Of a stretch of 64,000 nucleotides of DNA, positions 40,252 through 49,288 are shown piece by piece (the first letter of the stretch is position 1; every line of letters begins with the position of its first letter). Below the pieces are notes generated by a model. It saw only the letters and a program-made list of their open reading frames with translations, did no database searches and was not told the origin of the DNA. The stretch comes from Rhizobium sp. SL42 (GTDB lineage Bacteria > Pseudomonadota > Alphaproteobacteria > Rhizobiales > Rhizobiaceae), in contig NZ_CP063397.1 in assembly GCF_021729845.1 (NCBI RefSeq), forward strand, positions 634,001 through 698,000. Direction: 5' to 3'. A program made the position numbers and the translations under genes.

Positions 40252-40280
40252 GACATAAAGAAGTCTTTATGTCTTTATGT
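40252..40280. promoter_or_regulatory. Palindromic operator candidate upstream of ahcY (SahR-like)
   Basis: GACATAAAGA and TCTTTATGTC (40252-40261 and 40264-40273) form a perfect 10-bp inverted repeat around AG. A further TCTTTATGT copy follows at 40272-40280. The repeat lies 130-150 bases upstream of ahcY. I recall a similar ATAAAGA/TCTTTAT palindrome for SahR, an ArsR-type repressor of SAM-cycle genes; the assignment is from memory and inference. Confidence 0.6.
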
Positions 40281-40288
40281 TCGATCGG

Positions 40289-40567
40289 TTAAATCTCTTC
40301 GCCGAACTTGTCGGCAATCAGCGTTTCCAGCGCCTCGATGACGGCGGTTGCCTGGTTGCCGGTGGCGCTGACATGGATCGAGCATCCGGGGCTCGCCGCC
40401 AGCATCATCAGTCCCATGATCGACGTGCCGCCGACGGTGGTGCCGTCCTTGGACACACTCACGGCTGCATCGAAGCCGCCGACCATCTGGACGAATTTCG
40501 CCGAGGCGCGTGCATGTAGGCCGCGTTTGTTGATGATCAGCATTTCACGGGCGATCGGACCAGTCAT
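40289..40567 (-). CDS. ptsH: PTS phosphocarrier protein HPr
   Basis: HPr carries phosphate from EI to EIIA proteins. The 92-residue protein has the active His in NKRGLHARASAKFV (His16 region) and the regulatory Ser in TSIMGLMMLAAS, which HprK would phosphorylate. It lies 6 bases downstream of EIIA. No EIIB or EIIC sugar permease is nearby, so this is the regulatory, incomplete PTS typical of alphaproteobacteria. Confidence 0.94.
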   Translation of the reverse strand: MTGPIAREMLIINKRGLHARASAKFVQMVGGFDAAVSVSKDGTTVGGTSIMGLMMLAASPGCSIHVSATGNQATAVIEALETLIADKFGEEI

Positions 40568-40573
40568 GATCTC

Positions 40574-40975
40574 TTACTTTCCGCTGAGCACACGGCTGGC
40601 GACGTTGATGTATTTGCGTCCGGCTTCGGAAGCCTCGACCAGCGCCCTGTCCATGTCGTTGTCGCCACGCACGCCGGCAAGCTTGATCAGCATCGGCAGG
40701 TTGACGCCGGCGATGACCTCGATCCGGCCATTGTTCATGACGGAAATAGCCAGATTGGAAGGAGTGCCGCCAAACATGTCGGTAAGGATAATCACGCCGT
40801 GGCCATCATCTGCCCGCAGAACCGCGTCAAGAATGTCCTGACGACGCTGGTCCATATCATCTTCCGGGCCAATCGAAACGGTCTCGATATTTTTTTGTGG
40901 GCCGACGACATGCTCCACCGCATGGTGAAACTCTTCAGCCAGCTTGCCATGTGTGACAAGCACAAGTCCGATCAT
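40574..40975 (-). CDS. PTS EIIA component, mannose/fructose family
   Basis: The 133-residue protein has the EIIA-Man fold, with the phospho-accepting His in GLVLVTHGKLAEEFHHAVEH (residues 3-22), then IILTDMFGGTPSNLAI and EVIAGVNLPMLIKL. Without EIIB/EIIC partners its role is regulatory. In related bacteria the equivalent protein signals carbon/nitrogen state. It lies 108 bases after hprK and directly before ptsH. Confidence 0.93.
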   Translation of the reverse strand: MIGLVLVTHGKLAEEFHHAVEHVVGPQKNIETVSIGPEDDMDQRRQDILDAVLRADDGHGVIILTDMFGGTPSNLAISVMNNGRIEVIAGVNLPMLIKLAGVRGDNDMDRALVEASEAGRKYINVASRVLSGK

Positions 40976-41083
40976 TCTTTACTGCCCCTTAGCGCAAACA
41001 TTGGCCAAATAACGCAACACGGAGGCTCCGTCTATCAGCACGAGGCCATCTTGGCGATGAAAATGGGAAGTGCAAGCCCAGAA

Positions 41084-41530
41084 TCATACGCTCCGAATAA
41101 GGGCGAAGATATGGGAAAGTGGAAATCGGACAGGTCGCGGAACACGGATAGCGGGCAGTTGAATATCCCTCGCGACTTCAAATTGTTCGTGTTCGGGCGG
41201 CAATCTGTCGGCTTCTGCCGATACAACGGGCATGATCGCATAGTGAAGTGGAGCTTGTTCGACCCATTCCATCCTGACGATGCCGCTGTGACGCAATTCG
41301 AGAAGTCCACGGATGCTGGCTGGCCCGTGTCCAATGATGTGGCCATTCTGGCGCGAAATGATGACCCGATCGTCCGAGATCAGCGCTGCGGACTTTCCGC
41401 TGATACGCGCCTCGGCGATGCAGTCGAACGCCAAGGCTGATTTTCCCGTCCCCGAAGGACCCACAAAAAGCAGACCGATACCGTCAACGATGATGGCGGT
41501 CGCGTGAATGTTTTCGCCAATGCCCGTCAT
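41084..41530 (-). CDS. hprK: HPr kinase/phosphorylase, short alphaproteobacterial form
   Basis: HprK phosphorylates HPr on serine. The 148-residue protein is only the C-terminal catalytic domain of the roughly 310-residue Firmicute enzyme, with the P-loop LLFVGPSGTGKSALAFDCIA (residues 17-36) and the SDDRVIISR strand. The N-terminal regulatory domain is absent, as is usual in Rhizobiales. Its ATG overlaps the chvG stop codon by 4 bases, so it is translationally coupled to the sensor kinase. Confidence 0.9.
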   Translation of the reverse strand: MTGIGENIHATAIIVDGIGLLFVGPSGTGKSALAFDCIAEARISGKSAALISDDRVIISRQNGHIIGHGPASIRGLLELRHSGIVRMEWVEQAPLHYAIMPVVSAEADRLPPEHEQFEVARDIQLPAIRVPRPVRFPLSHIFALIRSV

Positions 41531-43308
41531 GCCGGTGCATCGATCGGTAGGGTCAGAACGAAGCGCGCGCCCAGCAGCGTCTTGCTATCCTGATCGATGA
41601 CATTCTCTGCTCTCAGCGTCCCGCCATGCGCTTCGGCGATCTGCCGGCTGATCGACAGGCCGAGACCGGAGTTCTGGCCGAAGCTCTCGCCCTCGGGGCG
41701 GTCGGTGTAGAAACGCTCGAAAATACGGTCGATATTCTCGGCCTGGATGCCCGGCCCATTGTCCTCAACCTGCACGAGGCACCGACCGCGTGTGCGCGAT
41801 AGGCGAACCCTGATCCGGCCGCCCTGTTCCGGGACGAAGGATCGAGCGTTTTCGATCAGGTTGGTGATGATCTGCCCCAGACGCAGATCGTGGCCATTGA
41901 CCAGGAACCGTGCCTTGGAGCCGGGTTTCTGGTCGATGACATAGTCGATCTCGACGGCTTTCTTGCCACTGCGGATTTCGCGCGAGATATCCACGAGGCT
42001 TGACAGCAGCACTTCCATGTCGACCGGCTTGGCATCCGAACGCGCGAGTTCGGCATCAAGCCGCGAGGCGTCGGAAATATCGCTGATCAGCCGGTCAAGG
42101 CGCCGTACGTCGTGCTGTATGATATCCATCAGCCGCTGCCGGGACTGATCCGACTTGGCCAGTGGCAGGGTCTCGACGGCGGAGCGCAGCGAGGTGAGGG
42201 GGTTCTTCAGCTCATGGCTGACATCGGCGGCAAAGCTTTCGATCGCATCTATTCGATCATAGAGTGCGGTGGTCATTTCGCGCAAAGCGATCGACAGATT
42301 GCCGATCTCGTCCTGGCGGGCGGAGAAGTCAGGGATCTCCTCGCGCTCCCTGGCGCCGCGCCGCACCCTGATCGCCGCTGCCGCAAGCCGTCGAAGCGGA
42401 TTGGCGATGGTCGATGACAGAAGCAGCGACACGACGATGTTGACAAGCGTCGCCACGCCGAAGACACGCATGATCGCCAGACGTTCTGCATGCACGATCT
42501 TGTCGATATCGCCGGCCTGGGTGGAAAGGAGAAGTACGCCGAGCACCGCGCGAAACCGCTGGACCGGCACGGCAACGGAAACGATCAGTTCGCCCTGATC
42601 CGTCACCCGGACCACGGCACCACGCACGCCGGTCAAGGCATTCATCACTTCCGGATAGATCGAGCCGTCGCCGCCGGGCGCTTCCTTGTAGACCGGCAGA
42701 TTGCCGGGCTGCAGCACCGTATTGAAGATCCGCGCTACCCAGTTGGTCAGGCTGGAGGAATCGTTGTCCACCGGCGGCAGGTCGAAACGCAGGACCTGGC
42801 CGCGGGAATAGAGATGGCGGGAATCAAGCAGCAGATTGGCGTCGGCGTCAAACAGCCGGGCGCGGGTGCGAGTCGGCGAAATCAGTCGACGCAACACGGG
42901 CGCAACCCGCTCCGGATTGATAGGAAATTCCAGGTCTTCGTCATTCGGAACGGGCGTGATGCTTTGGCCGGCCTGCAGTTCCAGCAGTTTTTCCGGGTCG
43001 ATAGTTATCGAATTGGTGTCGACCGACGCCGATGCGGAAATCGCGCCGGCGATGATTTCCCCCTGGGTGAGCAGGCTCTCGACACGTGCATCGATCAAGC
43101 CTTCCCGGAACTGATTGAGATACATGATCCCGCCGACTAGGACGATCAGGGCGGCCAGATTGAAGAAGACAATCCGTCGTGTCAGGCTCGAAAATAGAGC
43201 ATGGCCGAAGATGCGCCGGATCAGGGTGAACGGATGGGTAAAGAGCCGACGCGATTCCGAGGCGCCTTCCAGCTCCTCCAAGGTGTCTTCATCTACCTGC
43301 TTGGCCAA
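41527..43308 (-). CDS. chvG: Sensor histidine kinase ChvG (ExoS/BvrS)
   Basis: ChvG is the envelope-stress and acid-responsive sensor kinase needed for host interaction and exopolysaccharide control in rhizobia, Agrobacterium and Brucella. The 593-residue protein has two membrane segments (RIVFFNLAALIVLVGGIMYL at about 45-64 and VATLVNIVVSLLLS near 300) bounding a periplasmic sensor region. A HAMP domain follows, then the H-box SFAADVSHELKNPLTSLRSA, LIENARSFVP, VEDNGPGI and SGLGLSISRQIAEAHGG. It follows chvI and overlaps hprK. In relatives, periplasmic ExoR holds it inactive; exoR is not in this window. Confidence 0.95.
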   Translation of the reverse strand: MAKQVDEDTLEELEGASESRRLFTHPFTLIRRIFGHALFSSLTRRIVFFNLAALIVLVGGIMYLNQFREGLIDARVESLLTQGEIIAGAISASASVDTNSITIDPEKLLELQAGQSITPVPNDEDLEFPINPERVAPVLRRLISPTRTRARLFDADANLLLDSRHLYSRGQVLRFDLPPVDNDSSSLTNWVARIFNTVLQPGNLPVYKEAPGGDGSIYPEVMNALTGVRGAVVRVTDQGELIVSVAVPVQRFRAVLGVLLLSTQAGDIDKIVHAERLAIMRVFGVATLVNIVVSLLLSSTIANPLRRLAAAAIRVRRGAREREEIPDFSARQDEIGNLSIALREMTTALYDRIDAIESFAADVSHELKNPLTSLRSAVETLPLAKSDQSRQRLMDIIQHDVRRLDRLISDISDASRLDAELARSDAKPVDMEVLLSSLVDISREIRSGKKAVEIDYVIDQKPGSKARFLVNGHDLRLGQIITNLIENARSFVPEQGGRIRVRLSRTRGRCLVQVEDNGPGIQAENIDRIFERFYTDRPEGESFGQNSGLGLSISRQIAEAHGGTLRAENVIDQDSKTLLGARFVLTLPIDAPA

Positions 43309-43421
43309 ACTCCACCCCTTCGCCTGCCGTTCTGACCGCTCGTCTTCGAACTCGAGCCAAAGAGCCCAAACGCATGAGCTCTAGGTCTCGGCAGGTCCCC
43401 GCGATCACCGGACAGGTTTGT

Positions 43422-44147
43422 TCACGCTGCTTCGCGGAAGCGGTAGCCCACGCCGTAGAGCGTTTCAATCATGTCGAAGTCCGTATCGACCATTTTGAAC
43501 TTCTTGCGAAGCCGTTTGATGTGGCTGTCGATGGTTCTGTCATCAACATAGACCTGCTCGTCATAGGCTGCGTCCATCAAGGCATCGCGGCTTTTGACCA
43601 CGCCCGGTCGCTGTGCGAGCGACTGCAGGATGAGGAATTCGGTCACCGTCAGGGTCACCGGATCGCCTTTCCAGGTGCAGGTATGGCGTTCCTGGTCCAT
43701 TACCAGCTGGCCACGTTCAAGCGTCCGGGCCTGTTGCTCGGCCGTCGGCTTGCCGGGGCCGCCGATGGCGGACAGGTTCTCGCGATTGGCTGCGCGGCGC
43801 AGGATTGCCTTCACGCGTTCCACCAGCAGTCGCTGCGAAAACGGCTTGGTGATGAAATCGTCGGCACCCATCTTCAGGCCGAACAGTTCGTCGATTTCCT
43901 CATCCTTGGAGGTAAGGAAGATGACGGGAATGTCGGACTTCTGGCGCAGGCGGCGCAGCAGTTCCATGCCGTCCATACGCGGCATCTTGATGTCGAAGAT
44001 GGCAAGCTGCGGGGGCCTTGCGAGCAGGCCGTCCAGCGCAGAGGCGCCATCGGTATAGGTCTCGACCTTGTATCCTTCGGCCTCGAGCGCGATCGAGACT
44101 GAAGTGAGGATATTGCGGTCGTCATCCACGAGCGCGATCGTCTGCAT
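43422..44147 (-). CDS. chvI: Response regulator ChvI (BvrR)
   Basis: ChvI is the DNA-binding partner of ChvG. The 241-residue OmpR-type regulator has a receiver with acidic ALVDDDRN, phospho-acceptor Asp52 in [12 protein letters not shown] and Lys in ITKPFS. The C-terminal winged helix carries [19 protein letters not shown] and [14 protein letters not shown]. The start at 44147 ([10 protein letters not shown]) is preceded by GGAGA at 8 bases; two earlier in-frame ATGs lie at 44162 and 44168. It is divergent from pckA across 357 bases, and chvG follows after 113 bases. Confidence 0.95.
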   Translation of the reverse strand: MQTIALVDDDRNILTSVSIALEAEGYKVETYTDGASALDGLLARPPQLAIFDIKMPRMDGMELLRRLRQKSDIPVIFLTSKDEEIDELFGLKMGADDFITKPFSQRLLVERVKAILRRAANRENLSAIGGPGKPTAEQQARTLERGQLVMDQERHTCTWKGDPVTLTVTEFLILQSLAQRPGVVKSRDALMDAAYDEQVYVDDRTIDSHIKRLRKKFKMVDTDFDMIETLYGVGYRFREAA

Positions 44148-44504
44148 GCTGTACGTCTCCATCGTCATGTAAGCGCTGCTCCTGGTGTGTCACCCAGCCC
44201 AGCTCTGGTGGCATGGCAGTGCTTAATGGGGATAAAGGTGGAACAAATTGTGGCAAAGATAAAGGGAGACTGTTGCGGAGGCTCCTGGTGCGCGCAGGTC
44301 GCAGGCAAATGCACCGCCTGGGGTTGTGTTACCCCTTGGAATGGAACGAGAACTAAACGATTTAAAAATGCATTTCGCAATTTAAATCGATTAAATAATT
44401 GATATCATTATATTATTTAGGAAGCCCCACTTGCCTTTCTAAAATTCCCCGACTAATTTCCGCCTATTCAAGTATTGTGGCTCACGTTGAGAGGATGCGC
44501 GCCC
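44148..44504. promoter_or_regulatory. chvI-pckA divergent control region with LacI-type operator candidate
   Basis: The gap is unusually AT-rich on the pckA side (44350-44420). It holds an inverted repeat CGATTTAAA (44359-44367) / TTTAAATCG (44381-44389). Overlapping that is the near-palindrome TTTAAATCGATTAAAT (44381-44396), whose central CG is typical of LacI/GalR-family operators. In S. meliloti pckA is controlled by the LacI-type regulator PckR, so this is a plausible site. A small hairpin (GGGGT/ACCCC near 44323-44338) is also present. No gene is seen. Confidence 0.55.
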
Positions 44505-46115
44505 ATGGAGGAATTCGGTGTAAATAACCCCGCAATTGGGGTTGCGACGATCGGTCTCGGCAGTGCCGCAAGCGTTCGCTACAACCTGGGCGAAGGCCTG
44601 TTGTATGAGGAATCGATTCGCCGCGGCGAAGCCGAACTCACCGCGGATGGCGCATTGCGCGCCTTGACTGGTCAGCACACCGGCCGTTCCGCCAAGGACA
44701 AGTTTGTCGTTCGCGACAGCAAGACCGATGGCCAGATCTGGTGGGACAACAACAAGCCACTTTCGCCCGAGCATTTTGCAGTCCTGCACAGGGACATGCT
44801 GGCTCATGCTGAAGGCAAGGATCTTTTCGTTCAGGACCTGGTTGGCGGTGCCGACAAGGACAATGCCCTGCCGACCCGCGTCGTGACGGAATTCGCCTGG
44901 CATTCGTTGTTCATCCGCAATCTCCTGATCCGTCCGGAACGTTCAGATCTCGCTACGTTCGTGCCGAAGTTGACGATCATCGACCTGCCGAGCTTTCGCG
45001 CGGATCCGGAGCGCCACGGCTGCCGCAGCGAGACGGTCATTGCCTGCGACCTAACCAATGGCATCGTGCTAATCGGCGGCACCTCCTATGCCGGCGAGAT
45101 GAAGAAGTCGGTCTTCACGGTTCTCAATTACCTTCTGCCGCCAAAGGGCGTGATGCCGATGCATTGCTCGGCCAATGTCGGTCCGGCTGGCGATGCTGCC
45201 GTCTTCTTCGGGCTCTCGGGCACCGGAAAGACGACACTGTCTGCCGATCCGAGCCGCACGCTGGTCGGCGACGACGAGCATGGCTGGGGCGAAAACGGCA
45301 TTTTCAATTTCGAGGGCGGTTGCTATGCGAAGACCATCCGTCTTTCGGCCGAGGCTGAGCCTGAGATCTACGCCACGACCAAGCGCTTCGGCACCGTTCT
45401 CGAAAATGTCGTGCTCGATGAAAATCGCATGCCGGATTTCAACGATGGCTCGCTGACCGAAAATACCCGCTGCGCCTATCCGCTGCATTTCATTCCGAAC
45501 GCATCGGAAACCGGTACGGCGCCGCATCCGAAGACGATCATCATGTTGACGGCAGATGCCTTCGGCGTGCTGCCGCCGATCGCCCGTCTGACGCCTGAGC
45601 AGGCCATGTACCACTTCCTGTCTGGCTATACTGCCAAGGTGGCGGGAACTGAAAAGGGCGTGACAGAACCGGAAGCGACGTTCTCGACATGCTTTGGTGC
45701 GCCTTTCATGCCGCGTCATCCGACTGAATACGGCAACCTGCTGCGCGATCTGATCGCTCGTCATGAGGTTGATTGCTGGCTGGTCAACACCGGCTGGACC
45801 GGTGGCGCTTACGGCACAGGCAACCGCATGCCGATCAAGGCGACACGCGCCTTGCTGACGGCTGCACTGACGGGCGAACTGAAAAAGGCGGAGATGCGGA
45901 CCGATCCCAATTTCGGGTTTGCCGTTCCGGTGGTGGTGGACGGTGTCGATACCAGGATCCTCGATCCGCGTTCGACCTGGTCGGATGGGGCCGCCTATGA
46001 CGTGCAAGCCAGGAAACTGGTCGGCATGTTCATCAACAACTTCGCCAAGTTTGAAGCCCATGTCGATGGCAAGGTGCGCGACGCGGCGCCGGGTGTTGCG
46101 ATCGCAGCCGAATAA
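44505..46115 (+). CDS. pckA: Phosphoenolpyruvate carboxykinase (ATP)
   Basis: PckA converts oxaloacetate and ATP to PEP, the entry to gluconeogenesis needed for growth on dicarboxylates. The 536-residue protein has the [14 protein letters not shown] motif, the kinase-1 P-loop [14 protein letters not shown], the metal-binding [20 protein letters not shown] and [11 protein letters not shown]. The start at 44505 is preceded by GAGAGG; an ATG ten codons earlier is not supported. It is a single-gene unit with an operator-like palindrome upstream and a 19-bp terminator downstream. Confidence 0.97.
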   Translation: MEEFGVNNPAIGVATIGLGSAASVRYNLGEGLLYEESIRRGEAELTADGALRALTGQHTGRSAKDKFVVRDSKTDGQIWWDNNKPLSPEHFAVLHRDMLAHAEGKDLFVQDLVGGADKDNALPTRVVTEFAWHSLFIRNLLIRPERSDLATFVPKLTIIDLPSFRADPERHGCRSETVIACDLTNGIVLIGGTSYAGEMKKSVFTVLNYLLPPKGVMPMHCSANVGPAGDAAVFFGLSGTGKTTLSADPSRTLVGDDEHGWGENGIFNFEGGCYAKTIRLSAEAEPEIYATTKRFGTVLENVVLDENRMPDFNDGSLTENTRCAYPLHFIPNASETGTAPHPKTIIMLTADAFGVLPPIARLTPEQAMYHFLSGYTAKVAGTEKGVTEPEATFSTCFGAPFMPRHPTEYGNLLRDLIARHEVDCWLVNTGWTGGAYGTGNRMPIKATRALLTAALTGELKKAEMRTDPNFGFAVPVVVDGVDTRILDPRSTWSDGAAYDVQARKLVGMFINNFAKFEAHVDGKVRDAAPGVAIAAE

Positions 46116-46132
46116 GTCCGAATTCAGAAACT

Positions 46133-46176
46133 GACAAGAAAAGGCCCGGCGGAGTTTCGCCGGGCCTTTTCTTGTC
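46133..46176 (+). terminator. Strong terminator after pckA
   Basis: Perfect 19-bp arms GACAAGAAAAGGCCCGGCG and CGCCGGGCCTTTTCTTGTC flank a 6-base loop. The internal CCTTTT provides the U-rich part. Confidence 0.92.
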
Positions 46177-46237
46177 GCTTGCCATGTTGCCTTTTGTTGC
46201 CGATATGAAATGTCTGACAGACACGACGTGAAGAGCC

Positions 46238-46672
46238 ATGGCCAGCGATCCGCTTTACATCAACAACCGCATAACCATAGCGGGTTGGGAACTGACCGAG
46301 CAGTTCGTTCTGGCCGGCGGCCCGGGCGGCCAGAACGTCAACAAGGTCTCGACGGCGGTTCAACTGTTCTTCAACATCCTCGGATCGCCCGCACTTAGTG
46401 ATCGGGTCAAGCAGAACGCAGCGGCCTTGGCTGGCCGGCGCCTGTCCAAGGAAGGCGTGCTGATGATCGAGGCCAATCGCTTTCGCAGCCAGGAGCGCAA
46501 TCGCGAAGATGCGCGCGAGCGGCTGAAGGAACTGATCCTGAAGGCCGCAGAACCGCCGCCGCCGCCGCGCCGCAAAACCAAGCCGACCAAAGGTTCGGTC
46601 GAGCGCCGCCTGAAGGAAAAGTCCGGACGCGCCGAAGTGAAGAAAATGCGCGGCAGACCGGGCGGCGACTAA
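46238..46672 (+). CDS. arfB: Alternative ribosome-rescue factor ArfB (YaeJ)
   Basis: ArfB hydrolyses peptidyl-tRNA on ribosomes stalled without a stop codon. The 144-residue protein has the catalytic GGQ in FVLAGGPGGQNVNKVSTAVQ (residues 24-43) and a basic C-terminal tail (rich in Lys/Arg after PPPPPRRK) that would enter the mRNA channel. It lacks the stop-codon-recognition domain of RF1/RF2. It stands between the pckA terminator and the LysM/BON gene. Confidence 0.94.
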   Translation: MASDPLYINNRITIAGWELTEQFVLAGGPGGQNVNKVSTAVQLFFNILGSPALSDRVKQNAAALAGRRLSKEGVLMIEANRFRSQERNREDARERLKELILKAAEPPPPPRRKTKPTKGSVERRLKEKSGRAEVKKMRGRPGGD

Positions 46673-46757
46673 TTCAGCTATATTTAAATTAGAAAATTAC
46701 TTGTCTTTTTCGGGCCTCTGCGGTCATCTGATCCACGGCAACCAAGGAGGGCTATCG

Positions 46758-47231
46758 ATGGGCTTTTTCAATTTCATCAAGAGCGCCGACAAGAAGCTTG
46801 GACTGGGCGGCGAGGACGAAGCGCCTGATGTCGAAGCGGTCAAGAAGGAACTCGCCTCCCATGACCTTGGCACGGACAAGGTTGATGTTGAGGTCGTCAA
46901 TGACAAGATCGTCCTGAAAGGTGTGGTCAAGGATCAGTCGATTTTCGAAAAGGCTGTCGTGGCCGTCGGCAACACGCTTGGCATTTCCACCGTGGAAGCC
47001 ACCGAGTTGAAGATTGCCGACGCGGACAGCGCTGCGCCCGTCGCGGCAAAGGAGCCGGTATTTCATACGGTGAAGAAGGGCGACAACCTGTGGAAGATTG
47101 CCGAAGCCGAATATGGCAAGGGCAAGGGTGCCAAGCATACGCTGATTTTTGAAGCGAACCGGCCGATGTTGAGCCATCCCGACAAGATCTATCCAGGCCA
47201 GGTGCTGCGCATTCCTCCGCTTGTCGGCTGA
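46758..47231 (+). CDS. BON and LysM domain protein (Kbp/YgaU-like)
   Basis: The 157-residue protein has a BON domain (about 28-85, VDVEVVNDKIVLKGVVKDQS) and a C-terminal LysM domain (about 105-155, HTVKKGDNLWKIAEAEYG, LIFEANRPML, IYPGQVLRIP). E. coli Kbp of the same layout binds potassium in the cytoplasm. No signal peptide is visible, so a cytoplasmic site is likely here also. AAGGAGGG precedes the start at 46758; the frame is open 19 codons upstream but without a ribosome site. Confidence 0.9.
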   Translation: MGFFNFIKSADKKLGLGGEDEAPDVEAVKKELASHDLGTDKVDVEVVNDKIVLKGVVKDQSIFEKAVVAVGNTLGISTVEATELKIADADSAAPVAAKEPVFHTVKKGDNLWKIAEAEYGKGKGAKHTLIFEANRPMLSHPDKIYPGQVLRIPPLVG

Positions 47232-47305
47232 TTGCTGTTTCGATGACGGGTTCCCACAAACGGCTTTTTGTATAACCTGCCTTCGAAACAGCGGCAGCAA
47301 AGACA

Positions 47306-47932
47306 GTGATCGTGAAACCCAAGCTGTCCCTCTCGGAGGGACTCTTTCATTTTCCCGGGTATTTTCAGCGGACCGAACAGGACGTGCTGGTGGATTCTGT
47401 GCGCGATGTGGTGGCGGAAGCGCCGCTCTATGTGCCGGTCATGCCCGGCACCGGAAAGCCCATGTCCGTGCGCATGACGAATTGTGGGCCGCTCGGTTGG
47501 GTAACGGACAAGGAGAGAGGCTATCGCTATCAGGCAGCCCATCCCATCACCGGGGTGCCCTGGCCGGCAATCCCGCAGATTCTGGTCGATCTCTGGCGCG
47601 AAATATCCGGCTTCGACAAGGATCCGGAAGCCTGCCTTGTCAATTTCTATGGCGACGATGCCAAGATGGGCCTGCATCAGGACCGCGACGAGACGGATTT
47701 CAACGCTCCCGTTGTCTCAGTGTCCCTCGGCGACAGTTGCCTGTTCCGCATAGGTGGATTGGATCGCAAAGATCGAACCAGTTCGCTGAGGCTTGAAAGT
47801 GGCGATGTCTTTGTTCTGGGCGGAGCGGGCAGGCTGTGCTTTCATGGCGTCGACAGGATTTACCCAGGAACCTCGACGCTTTTGAAGAATGGCGGTCGCA
47901 TCAATCTGACACTGCGCCGCGTCAATCCCTGA
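47306..47932 (+). CDS. alkB: AlkB-type Fe(II)/2-oxoglutarate DNA dealkylase
   Basis: AlkB oxidatively removes methyl groups from 1-methyladenine and 3-methylcytosine in DNA. The 208-residue protein shows the iron ligands in GLHQDRDE (HxD) and CFHGVDRIYPG (His), and the 2-oxoglutarate-binding Arg pair in RINLTLRRV. The region ACLVNFYGDDAKMGLHQDRD is typical. The start is GTG with no clear ribosome site. It converges with coaA; only 22 bases separate the two stop codons and no terminator is seen. No ada gene is adjacent. Confidence 0.92.
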   Translation: MIVKPKLSLSEGLFHFPGYFQRTEQDVLVDSVRDVVAEAPLYVPVMPGTGKPMSVRMTNCGPLGWVTDKERGYRYQAAHPITGVPWPAIPQILVDLWREISGFDKDPEACLVNFYGDDAKMGLHQDRDETDFNAPVVSVSLGDSCLFRIGGLDRKDRTSSLRLESGDVFVLGGAGRLCFHGVDRIYPGTSTLLKNGGRINLTLRRVNP

Positions 47933-47954
47933 TCCATAGCCGACGATGCATCGC

Positions 47955-48950
47955 CTACAGTTTTCTCAGCGCGACTTTCTCGACCAGATGATTGTTGCCC
48001 TTGCGCAGGATCAGATCGGCGCGCGGTCGCGTCGGCAGGATATTTTCCCTTAGGTTCTTCAGATTGATGTTGTTCCAGAGGCCTTCGGCAATGGTCATTG
48101 CCTCCTGCTCGCCGATTGTCGCATATCGATGGAAGTAGGAGTTCGGATCGCGAAACGCCGTCTGTCTGAGGCGCATGAAGCGTTCGACATACCAGCGATG
48201 GATGGCATGTTCATCAGCGTCGATATAGATCGAGAAATCGAAGAAATCAGAAACCATCGGCACGATCTTGCCGTCCGCGGGCAGATTGCGCGACTGCAGA
48301 ACATTGATGCCTTCGAAAATCAGGATGTCCGGCCGGTCGATGACCACGTGTTCGTTAGGGAGCACGTCGTAGGTCAGGTGCGAATAGCAGGGTGCCTTGA
48401 CGTTCGGCATTCCCGCCTTGATCGCCGACAGGAAGCGTAGCAGGGCGCCGATGTCATAGCTTTCGGGGAAACCCTTGCGATTGAGGATATCGTTTTTGGT
48501 CAGGTGCGCATTCGGATAGAGGAAGCCGTCCGTGGTCACCAGATCGACCTTAGGGCTCGAAGGCCAGCGAGCGAGAAGCTCTTTCAGAATACGCGCGGTG
48601 GTCGATTTCCCGACAGCAACGGATCCGGCAATGCCGATGACGAATGGCGTCTTGAATACGTCTGACATGCTGAGGAAGCGATTGCGCTGCTCGAACAGCA
48701 GCTGCGAGGATTCGACATGCGACGATAGCAGGCGTGACAGCGACAGATAGATCCGCCGCACCTCATCAAGATCAATCGGGTCATCGATCGAGCGCAGCCG
48801 ATGCACTTCGTCGGCCGTCAGCGTCAGCGGCGTGTCAGCGCGAAAATGCGCCCATTCCTCGGAATCAAAGAACAGATAAGGCGAATAACCATTGGCCTGG
48901 AAATGGTCGAGGACTTCTGGCGCTTCGGATTCCCGTATAGATATCGTCAT
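47955..48950 (-). CDS. coaA: Pantothenate kinase, type I
   Basis: CoaA phosphorylates pantothenate, the first and regulated step of coenzyme A synthesis. The 331-residue protein has the P-loop [42 protein letters not shown] and [21 protein letters not shown], all family hallmarks. The start overlaps the hisE stop codon by 4 bases, so it is the last gene of the hisB-hisH-hisA-hisF-hisE-coaA string. coaE, for the final CoA step, is elsewhere in this window. Confidence 0.96.
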   Translation of the reverse strand: MTISIRESEAPEVLDHFQANGYSPYLFFDSEEWAHFRADTPLTLTADEVHRLRSIDDPIDLDEVRRIYLSLSRLLSSHVESSQLLFEQRNRFLSMSDVFKTPFVIGIAGSVAVGKSTTARILKELLARWPSSPKVDLVTTDGFLYPNAHLTKNDILNRKGFPESYDIGALLRFLSAIKAGMPNVKAPCYSHLTYDVLPNEHVVIDRPDILIFEGINVLQSRNLPADGKIVPMVSDFFDFSIYIDADEHAIHRWYVERFMRLRQTAFRDPNSYFHRYATIGEQEAMTIAEGLWNNINLKNLRENILPTRPRADLILRKGNNHLVEKVALRKL

Positions 48951-49270
48951 GGATCCCGCCGACTGGCCTTCTCGTTCAGGCCCGTCTGAGCGGTCCTGCG
49001 CTCAAGTTCCTGCATCACGTCTTGTAAAGGTATGTCCGCGATTTTCAATACGACCATCAGGTGATAGAGCAGGTCGGCGCTTTCGTAGACGAGGTTCTCC
49101 CGGTCGTTCTGGACCGCCGCCATCACGGCCTCGATAGCCTCCTCGCCAAGCTTCTTTGCCGCCTTGTTCTGCCCGCCCGCGACGAGTTTCGCCGTCCAGG
49201 ATTGGTCCGGGGCAGCCTTGGCGCGCTTTGCCACGATAGCTTCAAGGTCGGAGAGAGTAAAAGCGGTCAT
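48947..49270 (-). CDS. hisE: Phosphoribosyl-ATP pyrophosphatase
   Basis: HisE hydrolyses phosphoribosyl-ATP to phosphoribosyl-AMP in histidine synthesis. The 107-residue stand-alone protein has the MazG-like core [39 protein letters not shown] and [14 protein letters not shown]. It is separate from HisI, as usual in alphaproteobacteria, and follows hisF after 18 bases. Confidence 0.95.
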   Translation of the reverse strand: MTAFTLSDLEAIVAKRAKAAPDQSWTAKLVAGGQNKAAKKLGEEAIEAVMAAVQNDRENLVYESADLLYHLMVVLKIADIPLQDVMQELERRTAQTGLNEKASRRDP

Positions 49271-49288
49271 GATCTGCCTTCCTTGCGC

